From: an uncultured Pseudomonadota bacterium
Lineage (GTDB): Bacteria; Pseudomonadota; Alphaproteobacteria; UBA9219
NCBI GenBank assembly: GCA_903824505.1
Contig: CAIJXG010000037.1
Coordinates: 1 to 35,951 of the forward strand
DNA: 35,951 bases
Reading direction: 5' to 3'
In this document: positions 15,528 to 24,150 of the stretch, one piece after another
Numbering within the stretch: position 1 is the first letter of the stretch
Layout: each line of letters begins with the position of its first letter
Translations under genes and position numbers: made by a program
Notes under the pieces: generated by a model
The model's input: the letters and a program-made list of their open reading frames with translations, nothing else
Told to the model about the DNA's origin: nothing
The model's database searches: none

Positions 15528-16109
15528 ATGTTTTCCCATCTCCGCGCCTCGTTCGCTCTCCTTTTGTTCTTGTCTTTGGTAACGGGGGCGCTTTATCCGG
15601 CCGTCGTGACCGCCGTTGGTCATTCGTTTTTTCCCGAGAAATCCGACGGAAGTCTTGTGATGAAAGACGGTCATGTGCTGGGATCCGAATGGATCGGGCA
15701 AAATTTTACAACAGACCTCTATTTTCATCCGCGTCCGTCCGCGGCGGGCAGCGGTTATGATGCGACAAATTCCTCGGGCAGCAATCTGGCCCCTACGGCC
15801 CCCGACCTTGTGCGCACCATCACGCAACGTGTCGAGGAACTGCGCGTAACAAACGCGACGGACAAGATCCCTGTCGATTTGGTTACAACGTCCGGCAGTG
15901 GGCTCGATCCCGATCTGTCGGTGGATTCTGCTTTTTTTCAAATCAAGCGGGTAGCGGCGGCGCGGCAAATGGATGAACACGCGCTGCGCAATCTTGTTAT
16001 GGATCTGACAACACAGCGCAGCTTTGGGATTCTGGGCCAAGATCACGTGAATGTGTTAAAGCTCAATCTCGCGCTTGACGGGATCGCGCCGCGCGCTTCC
16101 GCCCCATGA
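15528..16109 (+). CDS. kdpC: KdpC, small subunit of the Kdp potassium-transporting ATPase
   Basis: KdpC is the single-span subunit that supports nucleotide binding by the KdpFABC potassium pump. The 193-residue product has an N-terminal membrane segment (about residues 8-28) and the full set of family blocks: SLVTGALYPAVVTA, HVLGSEWIGQNF, the RPSAAGSGYDATNSSGSNLAP block, TSGSGLDPDLS and HVNVLKLNLALD. All look intact. AAGG lies about 9 bases before the ATG. It overlaps kdpD by 4 bases. No kdpA, kdpB or kdpF precedes it; bamB lies 24 bases upstream, so KdpC would need a pump encoded elsewhere or is a remnant. Confidence 0.94.
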   Translation: MFSHLRASFALLLFLSLVTGALYPAVVTAVGHSFFPEKSDGSLVMKDGHVLGSEWIGQNFTTDLYFHPRPSAAGSGYDATNSSGSNLAPTAPDLVRTITQRVEELRVTNATDKIPVDLVTTSGSGLDPDLSVDSAFFQIKRVAAARQMDEHALRNLVMDLTTQRSFGILGQDHVNVLKLNLALDGIAPRASAP

Positions 16110-18811
16110 ACGAAGCAAATCGCCCCTCGCCGGACGCTTTGCTGGCAGAGGCCAAGCAGGAACAACGCGGTCGGTTAAAAGTCTTTCTGGGGGCCGCGCC
16201 GGGTGTCGGAAAAACTTATGCGATGTTGGGCGCGGCCCAAACAAGGGTTGCAGAAGGCGTTGATGCGGTCATCGGTATTGTAGAAACCCATCGCCGACAG
16301 GAGACGGAAAATCTCGCAGAAGGGATTGAGATCATCCCAAGGCAAAAAATCGATTATCGAGGACTTCCCTTTGAGGAAATGGATCTGGATGCGATTTTAC
16401 GGCGCAAACCCGCTTTAGTTCTGGTCGATGAGCTGGCGCATACTAATGTCCCGGGCGTGCGTCATGCCAAGCGATACCAAGATGTGCAAGAACTGCTGGA
16501 AAACGGCATCGATGTCTATACGACTTTGAACGTCCAGCATATCGAAAGCCTGAACGATATTGTCACGCGCATTACAGGCGTGACGGTGCGCGAGACCGTG
16601 CCGGATTCCATCGTGCGAAACGCCCAAGCGATCGAGTTGATCGATTTGCCTCCGGAAGAGCTTCTCCAACGCCTAAAAAACGGAAAAGTCTATATTCCCG
16701 AGCAAGCGCGTTTAGCGGTCAATCGTTTCTTTTCGCCGGGCAATCTGACTGCTTTGCGTGAACTGGCTCTCCGTCAAGCTGCCGACCGCGTGGACGAGCA
16801 AATGACGAGCTATATGCGCCGTCACGCGATTACGGGACCTTGGCCGACCAGCAATCGGGTCATGGTGTGCGTCTCGGATGATGGGCAAGCAGCGGCTTTG
16901 GTTCGGGCAGCGCAGCGCAACGCCGAACGGCGGCAAGCCCCTTGGCTTGTTTTGTATATCGAAACGAGCCGTCACCGCCTTATGAGCGCTGCCGCGCGGA
17001 ACGACATTGCGCAGGCGATGCAAATCGCAACCCATATGGGCGCGGAAACACTCACGACAGCAAACGAAGACGCGGCCGTCGAGATTCTGCGCGTCGCTCG
17101 GGAACACAATGTCACCACGATTGTGATTGGCAAAACGCTCCGCTCGGCCTTGTCGCGAGCCTTCAGACCATCAGTGTCTTCCGCTGTGATTGAACAAGCC
17201 GACGGTTTTGATGTGCTGCTTGTGAATAACCGCGAGACTCTGCGCCCCCCCCCGGGGAGTGAATCCCGAAAGCTTCAAGGGGCCCCTGAGAAAAAGCCCC
17301 TGCGGGTTTTATGGCCAAGTTATGCCACGGCCGGACTTGTCATGATCTGCGCGACTCTGATCGTTTGGGGGCTTCAGTTTCTTGGTCTGGCAGCGTTTTT
17401 TCCTTTTCTTTATATGATTACCTTTCTTGGAATCGTCGTTGATTTTGGGGTGGGGCCGTCTCTTTTTGCCATCCTTGTGTCCGCCGTGACGTTCGATGCG
17501 CTGCTGACCGCCGGAACGCCTTTTCTTATTCCCCAAAGGCAAGAGGATTGGCAGCTTCTGATTCTGGTGCCCCTTTTCGGATTCTTCGTGACGTTGATTG
17601 GCGAAAGGCTGCATCGGCGCATTGCCATCCTGCGCACCAATGCTGAACGCACCCAATCTTTGTATGATTTCACAAAAAGTGTCGCGGCTGCCGCAAACAT
17701 TACCGACATTGCGCAAGCAACTGTTCGGCGGATCGCAACGGCTTTGGGCGTACGCACCCTTCTGCTTCTTCCCCATCACGAAAGGTTAGAGACGGCAGCT
17801 GCGGTTCCGGCGGATTTACGCCTCGATGTTGCCTCGGCGGCGGCAATGGATTGGGTCTGGACGCATAAAAAACCGGCAGGCTGGCGGTCCGAGACTTTGC
17901 CAAGCGCGAGCTTTTATGGGCTTCCGCTTCAATCGGGGGGGAAGATGATCGGCGTTTTGGCTCTCCGCGCGGAAGATCAGGGGTCTCTTTCGCTGGAACA
18001 AGAGCGTTTTCTCGCGAGTCTCGCGGCACAGGCGGCAACCTCGATTGAACGAGCGCAGCTGGTCACGGATATCACGCAAGCGCGGCTGCAAACAGAGGCG
18101 GAAAAACTCCGCACGAGCCTTCTCTCCTCGACCAGTCGCAATTTGCGGGAGCCGCTAGATGCGATTCTTCAGGCTCTTGGCAGGCTGAAGCAGGATGCGC
18201 CGGACTCGTCCCCCGAGATCCGACATCAACAGCTTGATCTTCTGACCAGCGAGGCGCACCGGCTCGACCGCTTTATTGAAAATTTCTTGGATATGACCGA
18301 GATCGTCACAGGGAATATCCGCCTGACAGTCCAGCCTGTGGCGCTGAAACCTTTGATTGAGGAAGCGCTGGGGCGTCTGGGTGCCGTGACGAAAGGCAAG
18401 ACCATCCAATTTGATTGTCCCGATGATTTACCCCTTCTTTCGGGCGATCCCAAAGCGCTGCGCAGCGTTTTTGTGAATCTGATCGAAAATGCGTGTCTTT
18501 ACGCGCCTGCCTCTGAGCCTATTACCCTGAAGGCTGAACGGCGCGGGACTTCCGTACGCGTGACTCTCACAGATCGAGGAATTGGCATTCCGGAAGCCGA
18601 GCGAGAGCGGGTTTTTGATATGTTCTACCGGATCAAACAAGGCGCGGCGGACAGCGCATCCGGGCGCGGAGCCGGCGGGACGGGACTAGGTCTGTCCATT
18701 TGCAGGGGCTTTGTCGAGGCGCATCACGGCCGCATCTTCGCACGCGCAGGCACAGACGGAATTGGGACAAGCATTACAGTTGTTCTGCCGATCGAAAAAA
18801 GTTCAGCCTGA
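16106..18811 (+). CDS. kdpD: KdpD-like sensor protein with a substituted phosphoacceptor site
   Basis: The 901-residue product has the complete KdpD layout: an N-terminal KdpD domain with Walker A GAAPGVGKTYAM (residues 29-40) and ELAHTNVPG near 111, a universal-stress-like domain near 250-370, a DUF4118 membrane block near 397-500, a GAF-like region near 520-650, and a C-terminal HATPase with N-box NLIENACLYAP near 790, G1 DRGIGIP near 824 and G2 GTGLGLSI near 860. In the dimerisation helix the normal S-H-D-L-R-T-P-L reads S-R-N-L-R-E-P-L. The phosphoacceptor histidine is therefore Arg678 (codon CGC at 18137-18139). Autophosphorylation is not expected. No kdpE follows. A run of nine C lies near 17245-17253. 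Confidence 0.92.
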   Translation: MNEANRPSPDALLAEAKQEQRGRLKVFLGAAPGVGKTYAMLGAAQTRVAEGVDAVIGIVETHRRQETENLAEGIEIIPRQKIDYRGLPFEEMDLDAILRRKPALVLVDELAHTNVPGVRHAKRYQDVQELLENGIDVYTTLNVQHIESLNDIVTRITGVTVRETVPDSIVRNAQAIELIDLPPEELLQRLKNGKVYIPEQARLAVNRFFSPGNLTALRELALRQAADRVDEQMTSYMRRHAITGPWPTSNRVMVCVSDDGQAAALVRAAQRNAERRQAPWLVLYIETSRHRLMSAAARNDIAQAMQIATHMGAETLTTANEDAAVEILRVAREHNVTTIVIGKTLRSALSRAFRPSVSSAVIEQADGFDVLLVNNRETLRPPPGSESRKLQGAPEKKPLRVLWPSYATAGLVMICATLIVWGLQFLGLAAFFPFLYMITFLGIVVDFGVGPSLFAILVSAVTFDALLTAGTPFLIPQRQEDWQLLILVPLFGFFVTLIGERLHRRIAILRTNAERTQSLYDFTKSVAAAANITDIAQATVRRIATALGVRTLLLLPHHERLETAAAVPADLRLDVASAAAMDWVWTHKKPAGWRSETLPSASFYGLPLQSGGKMIGVLALRAEDQGSLSLEQERFLASLAAQAATSIERAQLVTDITQARLQTEAEKLRTSLLSSTSRNLREPLDAILQALGRLKQDAPDSSPEIRHQQLDLLTSEAHRLDRFIENFLDMTEIVTGNIRLTVQPVALKPLIEEALGRLGAVTKGKTIQFDCPDDLPLLSGDPKALRSVFVNLIENACLYAPASEPITLKAERRGTSVRVTLTDRGIGIPEAERERVFDMFYRIKQGAADSASGRGAGGTGLGLSICRGFVEAHHGRIFARAGTDGIGTSITVVLPIEKSSA

Positions 18812-18873
18812 TAAGGGATTCTCCCCTCTTTTTTTGACTCCGTTTTTCCGTTCTTCCTTGCTATAAGCACTGC

Positions 18874-18967
18874 GGGAGGTCGGCATGGACGGGTCCGATG
18901 CCAATCCGGTCAGGGTCGAAAGGCAGCAGCCGTAACATTTTTGATCCGGGTCGCTGTCCGGTCTCCC
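18874..18967 (+). ncRNA. ffs: 4.5S signal recognition particle RNA
   Basis: The central hairpin ggtcagggtcgaaaggcagc with the following agcc is the conserved SRP domain IV that binds Ffh, including the GNAR-type tetraloop and the asymmetric AGCAGCC loop. The outer stem pairs GGGAG (18874-18878) with CTCCC (18963-18967). A TATAAG box lies at 18862-18867 and a TTGACT at 18834-18839, but their 22-base spacing is long. A T-rich run (tttcttttttg) follows the 3' arm. The ends are estimates to within a few bases. Confidence 0.92.
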
Positions 18968-18991
18968 ACTTTCTTTTTTGTGTGACAGAAC

Positions 18992-19975
18992 ATGACTTTT
19001 GCCCGCCTTGACTCCTATCTTGACACGGCGATAGACGAGGCGCGGATCCCTGAACTGCCGCATTATTATCGCGGCAAGGTGCGTGACAATTATGATCTGC
19101 CCGACGGACGCAGGATTATCCTCGCCACAGACAGGATCAGCGCGTTTGATAAGATTCTGGCCGCTATTCCCCTGAAAGGCCAAGTTTTAACCCAGACAGC
19201 ACGTTATGGGTTTGAGCAAACGCGCGACATCTGCCCCAATCACATTCTGGCCTATCCGGATCCCAATATTGTCATCGCAAAGCGGGTGAAAATTCTGCCC
19301 GTTGAGATGGTCGTGCGTGATTACTTGGCGGGCAGCACCTCGACCTCGATCCTGATGCCCTATAAAGCCGGACAACGGACGATATATGGCGTTCGTCTGC
19401 CGGAGGGTCTGCGCGACAACGAAAAGCTCCCGCACACGATTTTGACTCCCACGACAAAGGCGGATTACGGGGCCCATGATATGCCCCTTTCGCCGCAAGA
19501 GATCTTGGAAAAAGGCTTGGTAACCGAGGCGCAATGGGCGCAGCTTTCCGCCTATGCCTTGGCTCTTTTTGCGCGAGGGCGCGATCTGGCCCGGGCGCGG
19601 GGTTTGATCCTTGTAGATACAAAATATGAATTTGGCGTGACGGAAGATGGGACGATTCTTTTGGCCGATGAAATTCATACGCCCGACAGCAGCCGCTATT
19701 GGCGCGCGGAAAGTTACGATCTGCTTTTCGCCCAAGGCAAGAAACCGGAAAGCTTCGATAAGGATTTTATCCGAAATTGGGTCGTCGCGCGGTGTGATCC
19801 GTACAAAGACCCCATTCCCAAGATCCCATCCGAATTTATTCTTCAAACGGCTCAGGTCTATATCGACGCTTTCGAAACCATCACGGGACAGAGCTTCGCC
19901 TACCCGCCTTCGGACGAAAACCCCGTGGAGCGGATGACGCGGACTCTGCAGCGTTTTCTGAAAGCAGGGCACTAG
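18992..19975 (+). CDS. purC: Phosphoribosylaminoimidazole-succinocarboxamide synthase
   Basis: PurC joins aspartate to CAIR to give SAICAR in purine synthesis. The 327-residue product is the longer form found in some alphaproteobacteria and fungi, rather than the roughly 240-residue enterobacterial form. Blocks include [18 protein letters not shown] near residues 25-42, ATDRISAFD near 46-54, [16 protein letters not shown] near 105-120, and [20 protein letters not shown] near 208-227 followed by [11 protein letters not shown]. All substrate-binding blocks look complete. It lies 24 bases after the SRP RNA and may share its promoter. No strong ribosome site precedes the ATG. Confidence 0.95.
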   Translation: MTFARLDSYLDTAIDEARIPELPHYYRGKVRDNYDLPDGRRIILATDRISAFDKILAAIPLKGQVLTQTARYGFEQTRDICPNHILAYPDPNIVIAKRVKILPVEMVVRDYLAGSTSTSILMPYKAGQRTIYGVRLPEGLRDNEKLPHTILTPTTKADYGAHDMPLSPQEILEKGLVTEAQWAQLSAYALALFARGRDLARARGLILVDTKYEFGVTEDGTILLADEIHTPDSSRYWRAESYDLLFAQGKKPESFDKDFIRNWVVARCDPYKDPIPKIPSEFILQTAQVYIDAFETITGQSFAYPPSDENPVERMTRTLQRFLKAGH

Positions 19976-20062
19976 GGGCCTCCTTCCGTCAATCTAAAGC
20001 CGTGAGACAAGAAGGAATCAGCGAAGAAAATCTCTCACCACACATTGATGCACAGGCTCTGT

Positions 20063-20809
20063 ATGTCTCTTCCTTCCCCTCTCCTTTCCGTTGTCATTCC
20101 CCTGCTTAATGAATCCGGCAATGTCCTGCCTTTGGTCAAAGAAATCGTGGCCGCGTTGACAGCGCATCCTGTCGTGGGCGCCGCTTTTGAGATTCTTTGC
20201 GTCGATGATGGCAGCACGGATTCGACCTCAACCGAGATTCAGCACGCGCAGCTCGACCATCCGCAGGTGCGGCTCATCCGCCATTCCCGCTGTTTGGGGA
20301 TGAGCGCGGCCATTCGCAACGGAGTCCGCCGCGCCCGCGCCGTTTGGATTTTGACCATCGATGGAGACGGGCAGAACGATCCTTCGGATGCGCCGCGTCT
20401 GATTGATCTGGCATGGATGAAGGGGCCAGACACAAAAATCCTTGTGGCCGGAATCCGAATCAACCGCCGCGACACGCGTGGCAAACGCCTCGCCAGCCGT
20501 TTCGCCAACAAGATTCGCAAGGCGTTTTTGAACGATAATTGCCCTGATACGGGCTGTAGTTTGAAATGTTTTCCTCGAGACTCCTATTTGGAATTGCCTT
20601 TTTTCACAGGTCTTCACCGCTTTATGCCCGCGCTGATGAAGCTCTACGGGCATGAATGTCTGTTTACGCCCGTGAATGACAGGCCGCGCCAGCATGGCGT
20701 CTCAAAATCGGACTTTCTTGGCCGCGCCCTTCGCGGCGCGTATGATTTGATCGGTGTCATCTGGTTGATCCGGCATACACCCGCGCCGGAGCGGGGTGAG
20801 GAAACTTAA
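20063..20809 (+). CDS. Family 2 glycosyltransferase (dolichol-phosphate-mannose synthase-like)
   Basis: Started at ATG 20063 (MSLPSPLLSVVIPLLNESGN), the product has about 248 residues. It carries a GT-A fold: SVVIPLLNESGNVLPLV near residues 9-25, CVDDGSTDST near 50-59, and the metal-binding DGDGQNDP near 99-106. The GCSLKCFPRD and LHRFMPALMKLYGHE blocks resemble dolichyl-phosphate mannosyltransferase-type enzymes, which transfer a sugar from a nucleotide to a polyprenyl phosphate. No C-terminal membrane segments are present. Acceptor and sugar are unknown. The open frame extends to a TTG at 20045 and an ATG at 20048, which would add five or six residues with no homology signal. Confidence 0.85.
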   Translation: MSLPSPLLSVVIPLLNESGNVLPLVKEIVAALTAHPVVGAAFEILCVDDGSTDSTSTEIQHAQLDHPQVRLIRHSRCLGMSAAIRNGVRRARAVWILTIDGDGQNDPSDAPRLIDLAWMKGPDTKILVAGIRINRRDTRGKRLASRFANKIRKAFLNDNCPDTGCSLKCFPRDSYLELPFFTGLHRFMPALMKLYGHECLFTPVNDRPRQHGVSKSDFLGRALRGAYDLIGVIWLIRHTPAPERGEET

Positions 20810-20861
20810 AACGGATGTTCCCCCTGAAAAACTGAGGGAGTACAGGTGGCTCGATTTAGCC

Positions 20862-20875
20862 TGTAACGTCTCGCA
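20862..20875. repeat. 14-bp fragment shared with the 166-bp repeat
   Basis: The sequence tgtaacgtctcgca is identical to 147-160 in repeat copy A. Copy B has one difference there. It lies between the converging glycosyltransferase and scpB genes, next to a small hairpin (tacagg at 20841 with cctgta at 20860). It may be the decayed end of a third copy. Confidence 0.45.
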
Positions 20876-20912
20876 TTCTGCCCGTTTTTGAGGACCCCAG
20901 CGCGCGCGGCCA

Positions 20913-21581
20913 TCACGCACTCTCTGCCGTGTTGACGGCGCCCTCTTCTTCTCTTAACCACGCGCTGAACTCGCTATCTTCCTCTGGAACTTCAGAATCT
21001 GTGGAGGGGTCGTCTTTCTCACGAGGAAGTGTCGAAAGAACAGGGCGCGGATCCAAAAGGCCTGAGGCTTTCAGCTCCTCAAGCCCGGGCAGATCGCGCA
21101 AGGTTTCCAGATTAAAATGACTAAGAAAGTCGGGCGTTGTCTGCCATGTCAGAGGCCGTCCTGGCGTCTCGCGCCTTTTGCCCGGGCGGATCCAGCCCAA
21201 TTCCAAGAGCAAATCCAGCGTCCCTTTGCTGGTATCCACGCCGCGAATGCTTTCAACTTCCGCGCGGGTGACAGGCTGGTGATAGGCGATGATAGCCAAA
21301 ACTTCTGCAGCCGCGCGGGGCAGTTTGCGGCGCGGCTGGCGCGTCAGGATCATCTGCGGCGCAAGATCGGGCGCGGTGCGAAAGCTCCAATTACCGCCCG
21401 TCTCGACCAAGTTGACTCCGCGCGGTTGATACAGAGCCTTCAGATCATAAAGGATTTCCAGCACATTCGTGGTCGGCGGCACTTGCTTCATCAGCACATC
21501 CACCGTCACAGGCTCGGCACTGGCGAACAGCACCGCTTCGATCAACCGATGTTCAGGGGAGAGGAGGGTGATGTCGGTCAT
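20913..21581 (-). CDS. scpB: Segregation and condensation protein ScpB
   Basis: ScpB is the kite subunit that binds ScpA in the Smc-ScpAB complex for chromosome compaction and segregation. The 222-residue product has two winged-helix regions: HRLIEAVLFASAEPVTVDVL near residues 11-30, and LPRAAAEVLAIIAYHQPVTR near 88-107 followed by AEVESIRGVDTSKGTLDLLLELGWI. The acidic C-terminal tail (about residues 185-222) is variable, as in the family. It overlaps the end of scpA by 4 bases, so the pair is coupled. smc is not in the window. Confidence 0.94.
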   Translation of the reverse strand: MTDITLLSPEHRLIEAVLFASAEPVTVDVLMKQVPPTTNVLEILYDLKALYQPRGVNLVETGGNWSFRTAPDLAPQMILTRQPRRKLPRAAAEVLAIIAYHQPVTRAEVESIRGVDTSKGTLDLLLELGWIRPGKRRETPGRPLTWQTTPDFLSHFNLETLRDLPGLEELKASGLLDPRPVLSTLPREKDDPSTDSEVPEEDSEFSAWLREEEGAVNTAESA

Positions 21582-22411
21582 GGTGATTCAAGCGTATCTT
21601 GGGTTTCTGAAACAATCCGTTCTCGCCGCCGCAAATAGATCGGCCCGAAAAGCCTGTCCTGCCGCAGTTCCAATTCGCCGTTTTTCACAAGCTCCAACGT
21701 CGCCGCGAAGGTGGAGGCCAAAGCCGAGCGGATTTCAAGCGTTTCCTCCAGCGCTTCAGCCTCGGGCAGCCAGGCGCTCAGCGTGTCCCAATCCGGCAGA
21801 GATCCAAGCAAGCGGCGCAGACGATGCACGCTTTCCTCAAGACTATAAAGCCGTGTTTGACTGATCGTATAACTGTCGGGTTTCAGACGGCGCAACGGTG
21901 CGGCGACGGCAGCCAGCAAATCTTGCAGGGGCAAATAATAAATGGGCGCTTCCGTGACCCGAAGCGGCTCGGGCTGACCGCGCAGGAAAATATCGGTGCC
22001 CAGCTGAGGCCTGTCTTGAATTTGCTGTGCAGCTTTTTGCATCGCTTCCAGCCTCAAAAGCTGGAATTTCAGGGCTTCGGCCATCAGAACGGGGTCTTGC
22101 TCGCCCTTGACCTGTTCCGGCTCGGGCAACAAAAGACGCGATTTCAGAAAAGCCAGCCAAGCCGCCATCACCAGATAATCGGCGGCCACCTCCAGCCGTA
22201 AGCGGCGCGCTTCCGCGATATAGGTCAGATATTGCTCGGCTAACGGCAAAATCGCCAGCTTGGTGAGGTCGAGTTTCTGTTCCCGCGCGAGGCTGAGCAA
22301 CAGATCGATCGGCCCGTCAAACCCATCCAAAGACACGACCAGATCAGCCGTCGGCTCCTCGGTACGGTCGAGCAGGGGCAAAAGCGTCTTATCTTCAGAA
22401 ACAAGAGTCAT
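21578..22411 (-). CDS. scpA: Segregation and condensation protein ScpA
   Basis: ScpA is the kleisin that bridges the two heads of the Smc dimer. The 277-residue product starts with the typical N-terminal domain: FDGPIDLLLSLAREQKLDLT near residues 31-50, then ADYLVMAAWLAFLKSRLLLP near 78-97. A charged, glutamate-rich linker follows, and then a C-terminal winged-helix region near 215-270 that contacts the Smc head. Length and order fit alphaproteobacterial ScpA. It is the upstream partner of scpB. The usual upstream nagZ and SPOR-domain genes are missing; the region before the start instead holds copy B of the 166-bp repeat about 85 bases away. Confidence 0.94.
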   Translation of the reverse strand: MTLVSEDKTLLPLLDRTEEPTADLVVSLDGFDGPIDLLLSLAREQKLDLTKLAILPLAEQYLTYIAEARRLRLEVAADYLVMAAWLAFLKSRLLLPEPEQVKGEQDPVLMAEALKFQLLRLEAMQKAAQQIQDRPQLGTDIFLRGQPEPLRVTEAPIYYLPLQDLLAAVAAPLRRLKPDSYTISQTRLYSLEESVHRLRRLLGSLPDWDTLSAWLPEAEALEETLEIRSALASTFAATLELVKNGELELRQDRLFGPIYLRRRERIVSETQDTLESP

Positions 22412-22494
22412 CAGCCAAAAGGGAAACGGAACGCGGAATCGACAGGATAAGCCTTTTCTATCAGGTCATGGGGACTTTGTGAATATACAGCACC

Positions 22495-22660
22495 ACGTCC
22501 TAAGTTAGTCTTTTGTGCCCCGAGCGGTTGCGACAGGATTGCCGCGCGCCGGACAGGAAAAGATGAAGCAAGACAACGACCAAGTCCGGCCAGCGGCACT
22601 CAGGACGCAGAGCGCGTGGTGTCGAGCAAAAAGGTCAACCTGTAAAGTCTCGCAGTATAG
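22495..22660. repeat. 166-bp dispersed repeat, copy B
   Basis: This is the second copy of the repeat at 1-166, same orientation, ungapped, about 91% identical. The conserved blocks correspond to copy-A positions 16-48, 81-102 and 105-139. The arms that could pair (gccggac with gtccggc, cgtcct with aggacg) are unchanged, and several differences fall in the intervening loop. It lies between scpA and dotM, which diverge from this region. No reading frame supports a protein. Confidence 0.88.
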
Positions 22661-22871
22661 AAGGCCTAAAAGCGCCCTGCATAAAGAGTCTCAAACTTGT
22701 GCAACGCCCCCATTGCGTCATTCTTATCTTTCAGGCAAAATCATTTTAGACAGCAGGAGAGCATCCTTTAAAAAAGGAAGGGAACTGGCTTTGGTTAAAC
22801 GAGCGGAGCCGTTCCAGAAAATGTCGTTCCAGAAAATTCAGGTCTGTTAGCTCTTTAGGAGGAGTTTGAAA
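22661..22871 (+). promoter_or_regulatory. Leader region upstream of dotM
   Basis: No gene is visible between copy B of the repeat and dotM. A short direct repeat of gttccagaaaat occurs twice near 22812-22836. The strong ribosome site AGGAGGAG at about 22857-22864 lies 7 bases before ATG 22872, which decides the dotM start over the TTG at 22866. No clear promoter hexamers were identified. Confidence 0.55.
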
Positions 22872-24113
22872 ATGAGTGGTGGTGGTGGAAATAATCAAGG
22901 CGAACCCGTTATCGCCCTTTTCCTTTTTCTGACGGTTTTTGCGGTGATGGGCTGGCTTCTTTGGCACAGCACGCGGGAGTTTTGGCTCGACCATCTCTTT
23001 CGTTGGATGCGCTATGGTGAGCTGTGGAGCGTCAATCTTTTCTCGCACCGCTACGATGCCTGCCTTGACTGGATGCGCCTTGCGCCGGCCGGAGGGGCTG
23101 TGCCGCCCCCTGCTCTTGTGAATGCGGCCGGCCATTGTTTCGGGGCCGACTATCTCGCCCGCCTTCCGGCTGAGGAACGACCTTTTTATTACAACCTGTC
23201 AATGACCTCGATGAATATCGTGGCCTCAGAGGCCGAGCGTTATTACAGGTGGATTTTAGCCTTTGCGCTTACCGCGGTGGGCTTGCGCGTTCTCTTCTTC
23301 TCGTCTCAAAATAAATTCATGACGAAGCACACGCTGGAGTCGCTGATTAAAGTACAGTCACGGATGTGGCCGATTATTATGCCCATCGTGAAGTTCAATC
23401 CGTCCAAGACGGGACGCGTTCTGGGCGATAAGGTGCCTGAGAAACTTCCTCTTTTTGCCGAAGCTCTGTCGCCCGAAGAATGGATTTCTTGGAGCCGTGT
23501 GCCCGTCGTGGCGGGCATTCCTGACCGCGATGTCGTCCGGCGCGCCTTTATTCAGCAACTCGGTCCCCGTTGGACGGGAATCGACAAGGCGCCCGCTTAT
23601 ATACGCGCCCTCTACGCCGCTTTTGCCTTGAAAGGCGCCCAAAAGCGTGATGAAAGCGATGGGCTTTTGGGGGAAATCGCCCTGTGCTGGGATCCGAAGG
23701 GGGGACTTAAATTACCTTTCGCGCTTCTGGGACGGATCGACAAGATTATTCACGATCCCAATCTGGGCGGAAAGGTTACCGCAGCAACGGCCCATCACGC
23801 GTGGCGCACAACGGCGATGCTGGGTGTGTTGCACTGGGCACGGTCCCAAGGCGGCGTTTTGGCCCCGGCTCAGTTCCTTTGGCTAAGAGCTGAAGATCGC
23901 GCTTTGTGGTACCCTTTGAACAATATGGGGCGGCGTTCCTTCCACACTGAAGGAGCGGGGGCTATGGCCCATTATATGGCGGAACGGGCAGCGCAGAAGC
24001 CTCTGCCCGTCCCGCGAGTCGAAACGGCAGTGGTGACATTGAATGCCTATCTCCATGATCCCGAAAAGCGCCCTATCCCTATTCCGGAACGGCAGGAGAC
24101 TGTGAAGGCGTAA
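22872..24113 (+). CDS. dotM: DotM/IcmP-like component of a type IVB secretion coupling complex
   Basis: DotM (IcmP) partners the DotL ATPase in the Dot/Icm coupling complex and helps recruit effectors at the inner membrane. From ATG 22872 the product has 413 residues, close to Legionella IcmP. It has an N-terminal membrane segment at about residues 11-31 (PVIALFLFLTVFAVMGWLLW), a second near 120-140 (RWILAFALTAVGLRVLFF), and a large cytoplasmic C-terminal domain. Blocks such as HTLESLIKVQSRMWPIIMPI, LWYPLNNMGRRSFHTEGAGA and MAHYMAERAAQKPLP resemble the DotM/TrbA group. In Legionella icmP is next to icmO (dotL); here dnaQ follows and no dotL is present. Confidence 0.85.
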   Translation: MSGGGGNNQGEPVIALFLFLTVFAVMGWLLWHSTREFWLDHLFRWMRYGELWSVNLFSHRYDACLDWMRLAPAGGAVPPPALVNAAGHCFGADYLARLPAEERPFYYNLSMTSMNIVASEAERYYRWILAFALTAVGLRVLFFSSQNKFMTKHTLESLIKVQSRMWPIIMPIVKFNPSKTGRVLGDKVPEKLPLFAEALSPEEWISWSRVPVVAGIPDRDVVRRAFIQQLGPRWTGIDKAPAYIRALYAAFALKGAQKRDESDGLLGEIALCWDPKGGLKLPFALLGRIDKIIHDPNLGGKVTAATAHHAWRTTAMLGVLHWARSQGGVLAPAQFLWLRAEDRALWYPLNNMGRRSFHTEGAGAMAHYMAERAAQKPLPVPRVETAVVTLNAYLHDPEKRPIPIPERQETVKA

Positions 24114-24150
24114 TCTCAAGGGCCTTTTTGAGCGGTGAGAAAATCTAGAA

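Noticed and set aside
18812-18840. Terminator after kdpD (agggattctcccct followed by T run)
   Set aside because: The stem is only about four base pairs, so the call is too weak to list.
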